From NCBI GenBank assembly GCA_002699485.1, contig PAAV01000052.1:1-64000 (forward strand): a stretch of DNA of 64,000 nucleotides, in the 5' to 3' direction. The DNA is from Chloroflexota bacterium (GTDB taxonomy: Bacteria; Chloroflexota; Dehalococcoidia; Lucifugimonadales; UBA2962). A program made the position numbers and the translations under genes. Below the pieces are notes generated by a model. The model worked only from the letters and a program-made list of their open reading frames with translations, was not told the origin of the DNA and ran no database searches. Shown here in pieces: positions 20,256-29,734 of this stretch; position 1 is the stretch's first letter; each line of letters starts with the position of its first letter.

Positions 20256-20858
20256 CTATTTAATCTCCGTCCACGTTTCAGACCATGCCAGGCATGATGA
20301 GCTCGTTGGATGTCCATCAAATAATTCGGAGTAAGGAGACCCTAATGCAGGAATATCATTGTTAGTTATTTGAGCTTTGCTTGAAGGAATCATACAACTG
20401 TATACTCCAAGTTTTGGGGCTGTTTCTAAAAATCCAGCGCCTACTCTTAAATAAAATGGCTCGCCAATCCCATGCCAATTCATTTGTATACTTTCATTTA
20501 ACGAGTCTATGCTTTCTATCCAATAGTTAATTCCATCACCGGAACTTGAAAACACAGAGTCAATTATAGGTGTTTCAGGATCACCAAATTCAGGATTTAA
20601 AGCACATTCTATTTTCCCTTGAATCCATCTGGTCATAGCAAAATTGTCAGAATATATACGTACTTCATTGTCCGTTATGTCACTTTGAAGGAACAATACG
20701 TGACCAGGGCCACCCGGGGATTTCAGTATGCGCCAGTGAGTAGCTTTGGTAGTTATCGGTCCGTCATCTTTTTGTTTTAGCCTGATAAACGAATTTTCTC
20801 CGGTCAACAATATTTCATTTAAATCAAGGTTTTTTGAAGAGTTTTGGTTTTTTGACAT
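20256..20858 (-). CDS. hypothetical protein
   Basis: Intact 200-aa ORF convergent with the preceding gene; no recognised motif. Confidence 0.55.
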   Translation of the reverse strand: MSKNQNSSKNLDLNEILLTGENSFIRLKQKDDGPITTKATHWRILKSPGGPGHVLFLQSDITDNEVRIYSDNFAMTRWIQGKIECALNPEFGDPETPIIDSVFSSSGDGINYWIESIDSLNESIQMNWHGIGEPFYLRVGAGFLETAPKLGVYSCMIPSSKAQITNNDIPALGSPYSELFDGHPTSSSCLAWSETWTEIK

Positions 20859-20896
20859 TTGTATTTTCCTTATTTAATAAAATTCAAAGTATTAAC

Positions 20897-21412
20897 TTAT
20901 CCGGACATATATTTTGATACCACTTTATAGTCCGATTCTGCTCCCTTTCGATCTCCTAAGGCCCATTTGCTCATAGCTCTGTTATTATATGCGTACCAAT
21001 AGTCAGAATCTATTTCAATGGCTTTTGTGAACTCCGTAATCGCTGCCTCATATTCATAATTGTCTGCTAGTACCATACCACGATTATTATAAGCTTCTCG
21101 ATAGTCAGGTGTAATTTCTATAGCTTGTGCGAAATCTGCTAACGCTTTTTCTTTATCCGAGGCACGCCTATAAGCTACTCCTCTGTTATTAAATACCATA
21201 GGGTTAGTCGGATCCAGTTCTATCGCTTTTGTTAAATCAGATATGGCTTCACCTAACTTGCCGGCGTCCAAGTAGTTATTGCCTCGCATAACATACGCTT
21301 TACAGTCGTTAGGGTTTGTACTAATTATTTCTGTCATCTGCAGTATGACTTTAGAATTATAGTCTCGATCGCTTATCCGGCTTTTTTTTGCATCTTCCAG
21401 TTCTTCATGCAT
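20897..21412 (-). CDS. TPR-repeat protein
   Basis: Repeats of AY.NRG..(...)A..(D/E)(L/F)(T/A)KAIE(L/I)(D/T)P. Confidence 0.85.
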   Translation of the reverse strand: MHEELEDAKKSRISDRDYNSKVILQMTEIISTNPNDCKAYVMRGNNYLDAGKLGEAISDLTKAIELDPTNPMVFNNRGVAYRRASDKEKALADFAQAIEITPDYREAYNNRGMVLADNYEYEAAITEFTKAIEIDSDYWYAYNNRAMSKWALGDRKGAESDYKVVSKYMSG

Positions 21413-21451
21413 ATTAATTTTTGATCCTTTTGAGCTTGTGATTCATAAATT

Positions 21452-22039
21452 TTATTGACATGAACGGAGTTGACTTGTTGTTTCCAATAGTTCACTTTCA
21501 ATCTGTTCTCGATTAAATATTTCTTCCCCTGAGCCCAATCTGGCTTCATAAATTTCTATGGCTTTATTTAAATCTGCACAAGCTTCAATAAACATTCTTT
21601 CGTTTGCGTAAACAACTCCACGATTTCTTAATGCAGAAGCGTAATCAGGTTTTATTTCTATTGCTCTATTAAAATCTTCAATGGAGCGTTCAACCATTCC
21701 TTCCTTGTAGTATGCAAGGGCTCGCCCATGATAGGCCAAATATAGTTCTGGTAGGATTTTAAGTACAACGTTGTAGCTACCAATGGCCTCTTTATACATC
21801 GCTGCACCCAATAAAGATTGTGCTCTAAGGTAGTCAAACAAAACATCTTTGGCAACAGCTTGAGTATTATCTATTTCTATCGTGGGTCGAATTAACTCTT
21901 GCGTTTCTATAGTAGGTTCTCGGCTGGGTTCTGATCTCGTATCAATGTCGGTATCTTTAGTACAGCTAGCCAGTGTGAAAAGCCCTAGCAGGAGTGCAAC
22001 CGAACATGCGGTAATATATTTAACTTTAAATTTAATCAT
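21452..22039 (-). CDS. TPR-repeat lipoprotein
   Basis: Signal with lipobox LFTLASC; TPR repeats AYHGRALAYYKEGMVERSIEDFNRAIEIKPDYASAL. Confidence 0.8.
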   Translation of the reverse strand: MIKFKVKYITACSVALLLGLFTLASCTKDTDIDTRSEPSREPTIETQELIRPTIEIDNTQAVAKDVLFDYLRAQSLLGAAMYKEAIGSYNVVLKILPELYLAYHGRALAYYKEGMVERSIEDFNRAIEIKPDYASALRNRGVVYANERMFIEACADLNKAIEIYEARLGSGEEIFNREQIESELLETTSQLRSCQ

Positions 22040-22176
22040 ATTTTTATTGTAATCCGCTCAATCGGATTCGATCATGATCTGTCGTTACAATTATAATCGG
22101 TTTAAACTTGAGTTATCTTATTTTTAAAATACAAAGTAAAACCTTTTAAATCAATAAAGGCCATCGGAGGCTCTAG

Positions 22177-22698
22177 ATGATACGAACTGTAAATGGAAAG
22201 AAACCGAATATTCATCCTAAGGCATTTGTAAGCGAATTCGCATACGTAGCTGGTGATGTCGAGATAGGAGAGGGATCAAGTGTTTGGCCTGGCACAGTGA
22301 TAAGAGGAGATTCCGGGAAAATAGTGATCGGTAAAAATACATGTATTCAAGATAATTCTGTTGTACATGGAGATAGTGACGTTCTTATAGGGGACGATGT
22401 TGTTATAGGACACAGGGTTCTATGCCATGGACGTATTGTTGGAGACAGGGTGTTATTAGGTAATGGCTGCATTGTAAATGATGGAGTTACCATTGGGTCG
22501 GATTGCATTATAGCCTCAGGCGCCATGGTTGTGGACAGAATGGAAATAAAATCAGGTTCGATAGTTTCAGGTTTGCCAGCAAGGGTAAGGCGTGAAACAA
22601 CACAGAAGGATATAGATTTAATTAAAGGTTATCGTGATATATATGTTAATAACACAAAGATATATCTGGCTGAAAAATTAAATACTGAAGTAAATTAG
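22177..22698 (+). CDS. gamma-carbonic anhydrase family hexapeptide-repeat protein
   Basis: Left-handed beta-helix repeats; VVHGDSDVLIGDDVVIGHRVLCHG carries three His typical of the family zinc site. Confidence 0.87.
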   Translation: MIRTVNGKKPNIHPKAFVSEFAYVAGDVEIGEGSSVWPGTVIRGDSGKIVIGKNTCIQDNSVVHGDSDVLIGDDVVIGHRVLCHGRIVGDRVLLGNGCIVNDGVTIGSDCIIASGAMVVDRMEIKSGSIVSGLPARVRRETTQKDIDLIKGYRDIYVNNTKIYLAEKLNTEVN

Positions 22699-22705
22699 AC
22701 TCGAA

Positions 22706-24391
22706 TCACATCTTTTCTGGTGCAGACATCCCCATCAAATTCAGGCATCTGTTTATTGTAATCCTAGTTGCTTCACATAACTTTAGGCGTGCTTTTGTTA
22801 GTTCTTGATCATTAGGCGAAATCACTTTGCAATTTTGATAATAGAGGTGGAAAGCGGACGATAAGTCTAAAGCAAAGTGGGCCAGATGATGAGGTTCAAG
22901 TCTCATGGATACTAATCGTATTATCTCGGGAAGGCCTAGTATTTTTTTTATTAGATTTAATTCATTGGGATCGTTTAATAAATTTACGTCACCATCGTCA
23001 AACTGAATGCTATTTTCCTTGGCATTTTTTAGAATGCTACATATTCTGGCATGACCATATTGAATATAATAAACAGGGTTTTCCGAAGATTGTTTCTGAG
23101 CTAATTCTATATCGAAATCTAATTGGCTATCTGCAGATCGTGAAAGAAAGAAGAATCGACAAGCATCTGAACCGACTTCGTTAATAAATTCAGAAAGTGT
23201 AATTAATTCGCCCGATCTTTTTGACATTTTCACAGAAGTAGATCCACGTTTTAGCTTAACCATTTGGGTCACAATAAACCTCAATCGACTGGGATCTATT
23301 CCGAGTGATTGAACAACTGTTTTCAACCTAGGTATATGGCCTTGGTGGTCTGCTCCCCAAATATCTACGACAAACTCGAAGTCTCTTAATGCAAATTTGT
23401 TGTAATGGTATGCAATGTCAGAAGCAAAATATGTGGGACTTCCATTACTTTTCTCTATCACATTATCTTTGTCATCTCCAAGATCAGATGATTTAAACCA
23501 TAATGCGTTATCTCTTCTTTGTAGTAGATTGTTTTTTTCCAATTTACTTTTAATTTCGTCATACGTGCCATTTTCAAACAATGATTTTTCACTAAACCAT
23601 TCGTCCATATGTACTCGCAGGGATTTTAGGTCTTGTTTTATTGAGGTTAGCATTAAATTAAGCCCATAGTCTTTAATACAATTTAATGCTGTTTTTTCCG
23701 ACATATCTTCGATGTTATATTCTGATGAAGAAGCGATGTTTGATGCTATGTCATCAATATAATTGCCCTTATATCCGTCTTCTGAAATTTTAACTTCGAT
23801 CCCTTTGCTTTTTTTATACTGAGCATAGATACTTTCGGCAAAGTTATCGATTTGTGACCCTGCATCGTTAACATAGTATTCATTTTGGACTTCGAAATTA
23901 GCTGCATTTAATATGTTTGATAAGCTGCTGCCGACAACAGCTCCCCTTGCATGGCCAATATGTAGGGGCCCAGTAGGATTTACACTGACAAACTCTATTT
24001 GTATTTTTGCTCCTCGGCCAAGTGATATGTCACCATACTCAGCACCCATTTCTATAATTCCATGAACTTGTCGTTTAACCCAAGTCGGGTCAAGATTAAA
24101 ATTCAAGAATCCTGGTTTGGCAACAGAGACGGCTTCGATCGGACTTTCTATGTCTAGATATTCTTCAATAAGTTCGGCAATTTGCATTGGATTGATCTTC
24201 ATAGGTTTTGATAATCGCAGAGCAATATTGCTTGAATAATCGCCATGAGTTGGATTCTGGGGATGTTCTATGGATTTGTGTGGTAATTTGCAAGCTGGTA
24301 AATGACCGGTATTCTGTGCCTTGTCTATTGCAGCTGTAATGGCATCCCAAATTTGATCTTGTACGGTCATTAAAGGATAAAGATTCGTCAT
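22706..24391 (-). CDS. argS: arginyl-tRNA synthetase
   Basis: VSVNPTGPLHIGHARGAVVG (HIGH), VKMSKRSG (KMSKS-like), C-terminal ALdb helix. Confidence 0.95.
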   Translation of the reverse strand: MTNLYPLMTVQDQIWDAITAAIDKAQNTGHLPACKLPHKSIEHPQNPTHGDYSSNIALRLSKPMKINPMQIAELIEEYLDIESPIEAVSVAKPGFLNFNLDPTWVKRQVHGIIEMGAEYGDISLGRGAKIQIEFVSVNPTGPLHIGHARGAVVGSSLSNILNAANFEVQNEYYVNDAGSQIDNFAESIYAQYKKSKGIEVKISEDGYKGNYIDDIASNIASSSEYNIEDMSEKTALNCIKDYGLNLMLTSIKQDLKSLRVHMDEWFSEKSLFENGTYDEIKSKLEKNNLLQRRDNALWFKSSDLGDDKDNVIEKSNGSPTYFASDIAYHYNKFALRDFEFVVDIWGADHQGHIPRLKTVVQSLGIDPSRLRFIVTQMVKLKRGSTSVKMSKRSGELITLSEFINEVGSDACRFFFLSRSADSQLDFDIELAQKQSSENPVYYIQYGHARICSILKNAKENSIQFDDGDVNLLNDPNELNLIKKILGLPEIIRLVSMRLEPHHLAHFALDLSSAFHLYYQNCKVISPNDQELTKARLKLCEATRITINRCLNLMGMSAPEKM

Positions 24392-24427
24392 TTTATTTAA
24401 TATATCTCATTATTCTAGCCATTAATT

Positions 24428-25483
24428 TTAATTCACTTTGATATGTAATGAAGGTTCTGGGCGTGACTTTATCTCTCCTATGACCGCGTGGTCAGAGACA
24501 CCGTTTAGCTTTAAATTTTCAACAAGACTGGGTAATTTATTTGGACTAACTGAAATAAGTAGACCGCCTGATGTTTGGGCGTCGCAAAGGATAAGTTTAT
24601 TTTCCATACTAATATCTGATGACCATTTAACTGAATTTGCAGCCGCTTTAAAGTTTTCCTTAGTTCCTGAAGGGGCATGCCCTGCTAATGCAGATTCATA
24701 GGCATTAACCATGGTAGGTATGTTGTTCATATGTATATTTGCCATTAGTCCGCTACCTTCAGTCATTTCCATTAAATGGCCAATCAGCCCAAACCCGGTT
24801 ATATCCGTACAGGCGTTAACCTTAGAGGCTCTCATCGCTTTAGCTGCTTTATCATTTAAAGTTTTCATAATGTTTATGCACTCGTTTAGTGCCTCACTTG
24901 GAAGGTCATCGAATTTTGCAGCTGTAGTTAGTATGCCAGATCCAAGTGGCTTTGTTAGTACCAACACGTCATCTGGGTTACATGAAGAATTCGAAATCTC
25001 ACTGCCTGGTTTCACTGTTCCTGTAACTGATAATCCGTATATTGGAACATCATTTTTTATGGTGTGACCACCGACAATCAACATTCCAGCTTCTATAGAC
25101 TTGGATGACCCGCCATCAATAATATCTTGAAGTATTTTATTTGGTAAATTGTCAGGAAAAGAAACTATGTTGAGAGCAAAAAGTGGCTCCGCACCCATAG
25201 CATAGATATCACTTACTGCATTAGCTGCTGCTATTTCTCCATAGGTAAAAGGATCATCTACATTAGGAGGAAAAAAATCAACTGACTGAACTATAGCTGT
25301 ATCTTGACTTAACTTATATACAGCTGCGTCGTCTCTTGATTGAATCCCTGACAATAAAGATGGATTATTTAATTTAGGTAATTGATGCAGTACCTGCACC
25401 AAGCGCTCTGAGCTAAATTTAGCAGCTCAACCAGCTGACGAGCTTAGTTGAGTCAAACGAATTTCGTGACCAGTTTTTGACAA
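24428..25483 (-). CDS. selD: selenide, water dikinase (SelD), selenocysteine-containing; UGA at 25427-25429 is read as Sec (track ORF 24428-25402 is an artefactual truncation)
   Basis: Manual translation from TTG 25483: MSKTGHEIRLTQLSSSAG-U-AAKFSSERLVQVLHQLPK..., then SRDDAAVY, VDFFPP.VDDPFTYGEIAAANAVSDIYAMG, GGHTI. Sec aligns with the catalytic Cys of E. coli SelD (RLTQYSHGAGCGCK). GGGAG-like RBS upstream. Confidence 0.92.
25382..25402 (-). promoter_or_regulatory. candidate bacterial SECIS hairpin in selD
   Basis: Minus-strand RNA UUGGUGCAG-GUA-CUGCAUCAA: 9-bp stem (one G-U pair), loop GUA; loop starts 33 nt after the UGA. Confidence 0.75.
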
Positions 25484-25554
25484 TCTGACTACTCTCCCTT
25501 CTTATATATATATAATCATATAAAATCGGTTTAAGTTTGGGGAGGTATAAACAT

Positions 25555-26355
25555 ATGTCCAAATACAAAGTTAATATAGGCGATATAGAGTTAATTTCAT
25601 TAACGGATGGGCAGGGATCAGGTGAGGCAACAGAGATTTTCCCGACTAGCGATTTGGATATCTGGCAGTCAGAATATAGAGATTTATTAGATGGTACGGT
25701 CATACATCCAAGATTTGGATCATTTGTTATTTCTTTGAATGGAAGATTAATAGTTGTCGATACGGGAATGAATGGTCCAGATGGAAAGTTATTAGATGAT
25801 ATGAATGCAAAAGGTGTGGATCGCAATCAGATAGAAATAGTAATAAATACACACCTCCATCCTGACCATGTCGGATGGAACTTAAGTAATGGAAAACCTA
25901 CTTTTCCTAATGCGAGATATCTTGTGCCAAAGCATGATTGGGATTACTGGACAGGACCTGAAGTTATTAATGACGCTCCATGGGTTACTGATAGTGTAGT
26001 ACCTCTAAATGAGGAACGAATTTTAGATTTAATTGAAGGTGAGTATGATATTACTTCAGAGATCAAGGCTGTACCTACACCGGGGCATACTCCGGGACAC
26101 ATTTCCATATCTATTACCTCTAATGGCCACCATGGATTTATACTTGGTGATGTTGCACACAGTCCCGCTCAGGCGGAATATACTGACTGGAGTCCAGCCT
26201 TTGACGTAGACTCAGATCTCGCGAGGTCAACGAGAAACAGGGTGTTTGATAATCTGGAAAACGAAAATACTTTAATAGCTGCAGGGCATTTCCCAGAACC
26301 AGGGTTTGGTCGTCTAAAACGTTCTAAAGGTCGCAGATATTGGGTTATTGAATAA
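25555..26355 (+). CDS. MBL-fold metallohydrolase (lactonase-like)
   Basis: NTHLHPDHVGW metal motif; PTPGHTPGHISI; FILGDVAHSPAQ. Track ORF starts at 25537; ATG 25555 is likely. Confidence 0.9.
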   Translation: MSKYKVNIGDIELISLTDGQGSGEATEIFPTSDLDIWQSEYRDLLDGTVIHPRFGSFVISLNGRLIVVDTGMNGPDGKLLDDMNAKGVDRNQIEIVINTHLHPDHVGWNLSNGKPTFPNARYLVPKHDWDYWTGPEVINDAPWVTDSVVPLNEERILDLIEGEYDITSEIKAVPTPGHTPGHISISITSNGHHGFILGDVAHSPAQAEYTDWSPAFDVDSDLARSTRNRVFDNLENENTLIAAGHFPEPGFGRLKRSKGRRYWVIE

Positions 26356-26369
26356 CTGGGGATTATAAC

Positions 26370-27017
26370 TTGGAATTGTGCAGGTTATGCAGGACAGATA
26401 ATGCATCTATTTTTTACGTAGATGATGAATTAAATTTTGGCAAAATATTTTTTTTATGCAATTGCTGTAAACTCATTTTTGTAGAACAAGATTCACTTCC
26501 CAATCCGGAAGTGGAAAAAGATAGATACTTATCACACAATAACGATATAGATGATCCGGAATACCAAGCTTTCCTGTCAAAATTATGGAACCCAATGGAA
26601 AAGAGACTAAGCACAGGATCTTCAGGATTGGATTACGGAGCGGGACCAGGCCCGGCACTTTTACACATGATGTCCCGATCTGGATATGTCGTCCAAATGT
26701 ATGATCCGTTTTTTTCAACTGAAATAGATGTTTTAAATAAAACATATGATTTCATTGTGTGCACGGAGACAGCGGAGCATTTTCATAACCCTTCAAAAGA
26801 TTTTGAACAATTTGACCAAATGCTTAAACCAAATGGGTTTTTAGGGGTAATGACTTCGTTTACCGATAACGTTAAGAAGTTCGAGGATTGGTACTATCGA
26901 CGGGATCCAACCCATGTTAGTTTTTATAGTACGCAAACTATGCACTGGATCGCAAACAAAATGAATTGGCATGTCGACTTTATGGAAGACAATATCGTTA
27001 TTTTTTCTAAGAATTAA
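26370..27017 (+). CDS. class I SAM-dependent methyltransferase with N-terminal zinc-ribbon-like Cys motif
   Basis: N-terminal CRLCRTD...CNCCKLIF; GLDYGAGPGPALLHMM; ETAEHFHNPSKDFEQFDQMLKPNGFLGVMT. Confidence 0.82.
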   Translation: MELCRLCRTDNASIFYVDDELNFGKIFFLCNCCKLIFVEQDSLPNPEVEKDRYLSHNNDIDDPEYQAFLSKLWNPMEKRLSTGSSGLDYGAGPGPALLHMMSRSGYVVQMYDPFFSTEIDVLNKTYDFIVCTETAEHFHNPSKDFEQFDQMLKPNGFLGVMTSFTDNVKKFEDWYYRRDPTHVSFYSTQTMHWIANKMNWHVDFMEDNIVIFSKN

Positions 27018-27034
27018 GTAGTTGAACTTCTCTC

Positions 27035-27535
27035 TTAATGTAAACGGCTCCAATCATCGATAATTTGATTGTCATGTGGAAAAGGAAGCTTTGGTAGGTC
27101 ATCTAATTTGAACCATCTGACCTGTTGGCTTTCAGGTCCAGGAAGTAGATTTCCACCAGTCTTAGTTGCACTATATACGATTAAAATTATTGGATTACCG
27201 GTATTCGAGTAAACTCCAATAAGTTTCTTAACTGCAATATCCAGATTTGTCTCCTCTTTCGTTTCTCTTACAACTGCATCTTCTACAGCTTCGCGACTAT
27301 CGACGTATCCAGAAGGGAATGCCCATTGGCCTAGAGCTGGTTCTATATTGCGTTTTATTAGCAGAAGCTCATCCTTTTCGTTAGCTACAATCGCGACTAC
27401 AACCACCTTTGGGTCAATAAAGTCGACGAATTCACAATTTTCACAATATTGCCTCGGTACTCCATCTATATCTTTCATGGTAGTTTTATAACCACATAAT
27501 TTGCAATAATTTGATTTGTAATGCGTATGTTTCAT
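27035..27535 (-). CDS. NUDIX hydrolase with N-terminal zinc ribbon
   Basis: CKLCGYKT...CENCEFVDF; Nudix box GYVDSREAVEDAVVRETKEET. Confidence 0.88.
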   Translation of the reverse strand: MKHTHYKSNYCKLCGYKTTMKDIDGVPRQYCENCEFVDFIDPKVVVVAIVANEKDELLLIKRNIEPALGQWAFPSGYVDSREAVEDAVVRETKEETNLDIAVKKLIGVYSNTGNPIILIVYSATKTGGNLLPGPESQQVRWFKLDDLPKLPFPHDNQIIDDWSRLH

Positions 27536-27606
27536 CTCTTGAGTATAATCGCTTATCAGGTCGTTAGTTTATATGACCAGATTATATTACCTTTAGGAGG
27601 AAAGCA

Positions 27607-28365
27607 TTGGCAGAATTGAGACCAAACTTAGCAAAACGAAAATTAAATGAAGGCAAAATTGTATCAGTTGCAATGGGGCCAATCACGGGGGATTTAATAG
27701 AAATCTTTTCCCAGCTTGATTTTGATGCAATTTGGCTCGAAGCCGAGCATGGACCTGTAGATTTTGCCGACATACCGGATTTGACCAGGGCATGTGACGT
27801 GTGGGGCAAGACATCTATTGTTAGAGTCAACCAGGTTAATACCGGTGATATTTATAGAACATTAGATTCCGGCGCAATGGGAATATGTGTTCCTCACGTT
27901 AATACCGCAGCAGAGGCACGCGCTGTCGTAGACGCTGCAAAATTCGGACCTATTGGACATAGAGGCATGTATACCAGTCGTCACGGAATAGGCGTTAAAG
28001 ATTATGTAAAAAAAGCGAACGAAGAAACGTTAATATCTATAATTATCGAAGATGTTGAGGCTATAAATAACCTGTCTGAAATTTTAGAGACAGATCATAT
28101 AGATGCTTTTTTCGTTGCCCCCGGAGACCTCGCTCAAAGTATGGGTCATACTGGAGAGATTAATCATCCAGAAGTAGTTGCTGTTAGAGATAAAGCTATA
28201 AAGGACATCGTTAAGGCAGGGCGCGTGGCTGGCACCATGGTAGATGATTCTAACCTTGAACACTATATAGATATTGGAGCTAGATTTTTAAGTGTTTCTT
28301 GGACTCCATGGCTCCTGGCTGGTGCACAATCTTACCTAGATAAAGTTAGTGCCTCTCATTCTTGA
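27607..28365 (+). CDS. HpcH/HpaI aldolase family protein
   Basis: AIWLEAEHGPVDFADI; SGAMGICVPHVNTAAEARAVVDAAKFGPIGHRG. Confidence 0.88.
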   Translation: MAELRPNLAKRKLNEGKIVSVAMGPITGDLIEIFSQLDFDAIWLEAEHGPVDFADIPDLTRACDVWGKTSIVRVNQVNTGDIYRTLDSGAMGICVPHVNTAAEARAVVDAAKFGPIGHRGMYTSRHGIGVKDYVKKANEETLISIIIEDVEAINNLSEILETDHIDAFFVAPGDLAQSMGHTGEINHPEVVAVRDKAIKDIVKAGRVAGTMVDDSNLEHYIDIGARFLSVSWTPWLLAGAQSYLDKVSASHS

Positions 28366-28423
28366 AAACCATTTGTTTATAATTGATTAAAATTTACATA
28401 TTTCAACGGATTGATTTATTGAT

Positions 28424-29734
28424 ATGAAAATCGTGTCATCTGAAATGAAAAATGTGTTGCCGACGGCACATTTAAAAATTTTGAATGCTGCTGTGGATTT
28501 ATCTCAACAAATGGATACAGATTTGTATCTAGTAGGTGGGTGTGTGAGGGATATCATGTTGGGTTTAAACGAGTCTGAATTCGATATTGATTTGACTGGC
28601 AGCAGCATTGACAGGGGGTTTGCGACCACATTAGCAGAAAAGTTAAATGGCGCGGTTACAAGTAGTTCTGTTTTTGGTACACATAAACTTTCTGTTCCTG
28701 TTGGCCTTGACAATAATCTTGAGATTGATTTGGCTAGATGTCGCTCTGAGACTTATAAAAACCCAGGTGCTTTGCCGGACGTAGATTCTGGTGACATATT
28801 TCAAGATCTAGATAGAAGGGATTTTTCGATAGCGGCTATGTGCATAGTTTTACGTTCTCCGAAAAATCAAGGTTGGCAATACGGCCAGCTGATCGATCCG
28901 CATTGTGGCTATGATGACCTAATCAATAAACAGTTAAGGGTTCTTCATAAAAATAGTTTTATCGATGATCCTACTAGAATGTTTAGGCTTATACGGTATT
29001 CATGCAGGTTAGGATTCGATATAGAAGAAAGCACAAGGAAAACATTTGAATCTTCCGTAAATTGGGTGACCAATATATCTGGAGATCGGGTCAGACACGA
29101 GCTTGAAAAGATATTCGAAGAAAAAGAAGTTGGGTTAATTCTTTACACATGCGTCAAGCTTGGCTTGTTGCCTGCGTTTTTTACTGAATTGAGCTGCGAT
29201 CATTTGAAGGAATTCAGAGATATGTTGTATTCCGATAGTTTAGACCAGGACCGTGTCGAGTTTTGGCTTGGACTTTTCGCAATAAATGCAGATAAAACTC
29301 AGTTGGAATATCTGTCTCAAACACTAAACTTAAGTTCGAAACAAAACAATGTGATTAATGATTTATGTGCTTTGAATGAACAACTAAAACAAAATGAGGA
29401 ATCCCTAGTTGCTGACAATCTTAAGCGAAGCGATATATACAAATTCCTATTAGGTTATAACCTTACTGCGATTCGTATATGTGCTGCGACTACTTCTAAC
29501 AAGTCCATCAAAACATTACTAGAAATTTATCTAAATTCATTAATAAATACCAATCTATACTTGAGCGGAGAAGATTTGATATCCCTAGGTATGAGTAAAG
29601 GCCCCGAGATTGGTGAACTATTAAATGATTTACTTTATGCTAAATTAGATGGGCAGTTAGAGTCTGCAGATCAAGAAATCCAATTTGTTAAAGATCATAT
29701 TTTTAACCTTAAAGATGGTATTAACTTAGACTAA
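28424..29734 (+). CDS. cca: CCA tRNA nucleotidyltransferase/poly(A) polymerase family
   Basis: LYLVGGCVRDIMLG..EFDIDLT; RRDFSIAAM; DDPTRMFRLIRYSCRLGFDIEEST. Confidence 0.87.
   Translation: MKIVSSEMKNVLPTAHLKILNAAVDLSQQMDTDLYLVGGCVRDIMLGLNESEFDIDLTGSSIDRGFATTLAEKLNGAVTSSSVFGTHKLSVPVGLDNNLEIDLARCRSETYKNPGALPDVDSGDIFQDLDRRDFSIAAMCIVLRSPKNQGWQYGQLIDPHCGYDDLINKQLRVLHKNSFIDDPTRMFRLIRYSCRLGFDIEESTRKTFESSVNWVTNISGDRVRHELEKIFEEKEVGLILYTCVKLGLLPAFFTELSCDHLKEFRDMLYSDSLDQDRVEFWLGLFAINADKTQLEYLSQTLNLSSKQNNVINDLCALNEQLKQNEESLVADNLKRSDIYKFLLGYNLTAIRICAATTSNKSIKTLLEIYLNSLINTNLYLSGEDLISLGMSKGPEIGELLNDLLYAKLDGQLESADQEIQFVKDHIFNLKDGINLD

Noticed and set aside
25419-25826. Minus-strand ORF of 135 aa upstream of selD
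   Set aside because: Overlaps the selD 5' end and lies antisense to the well-supported MBL gene; no recognisable protein features.
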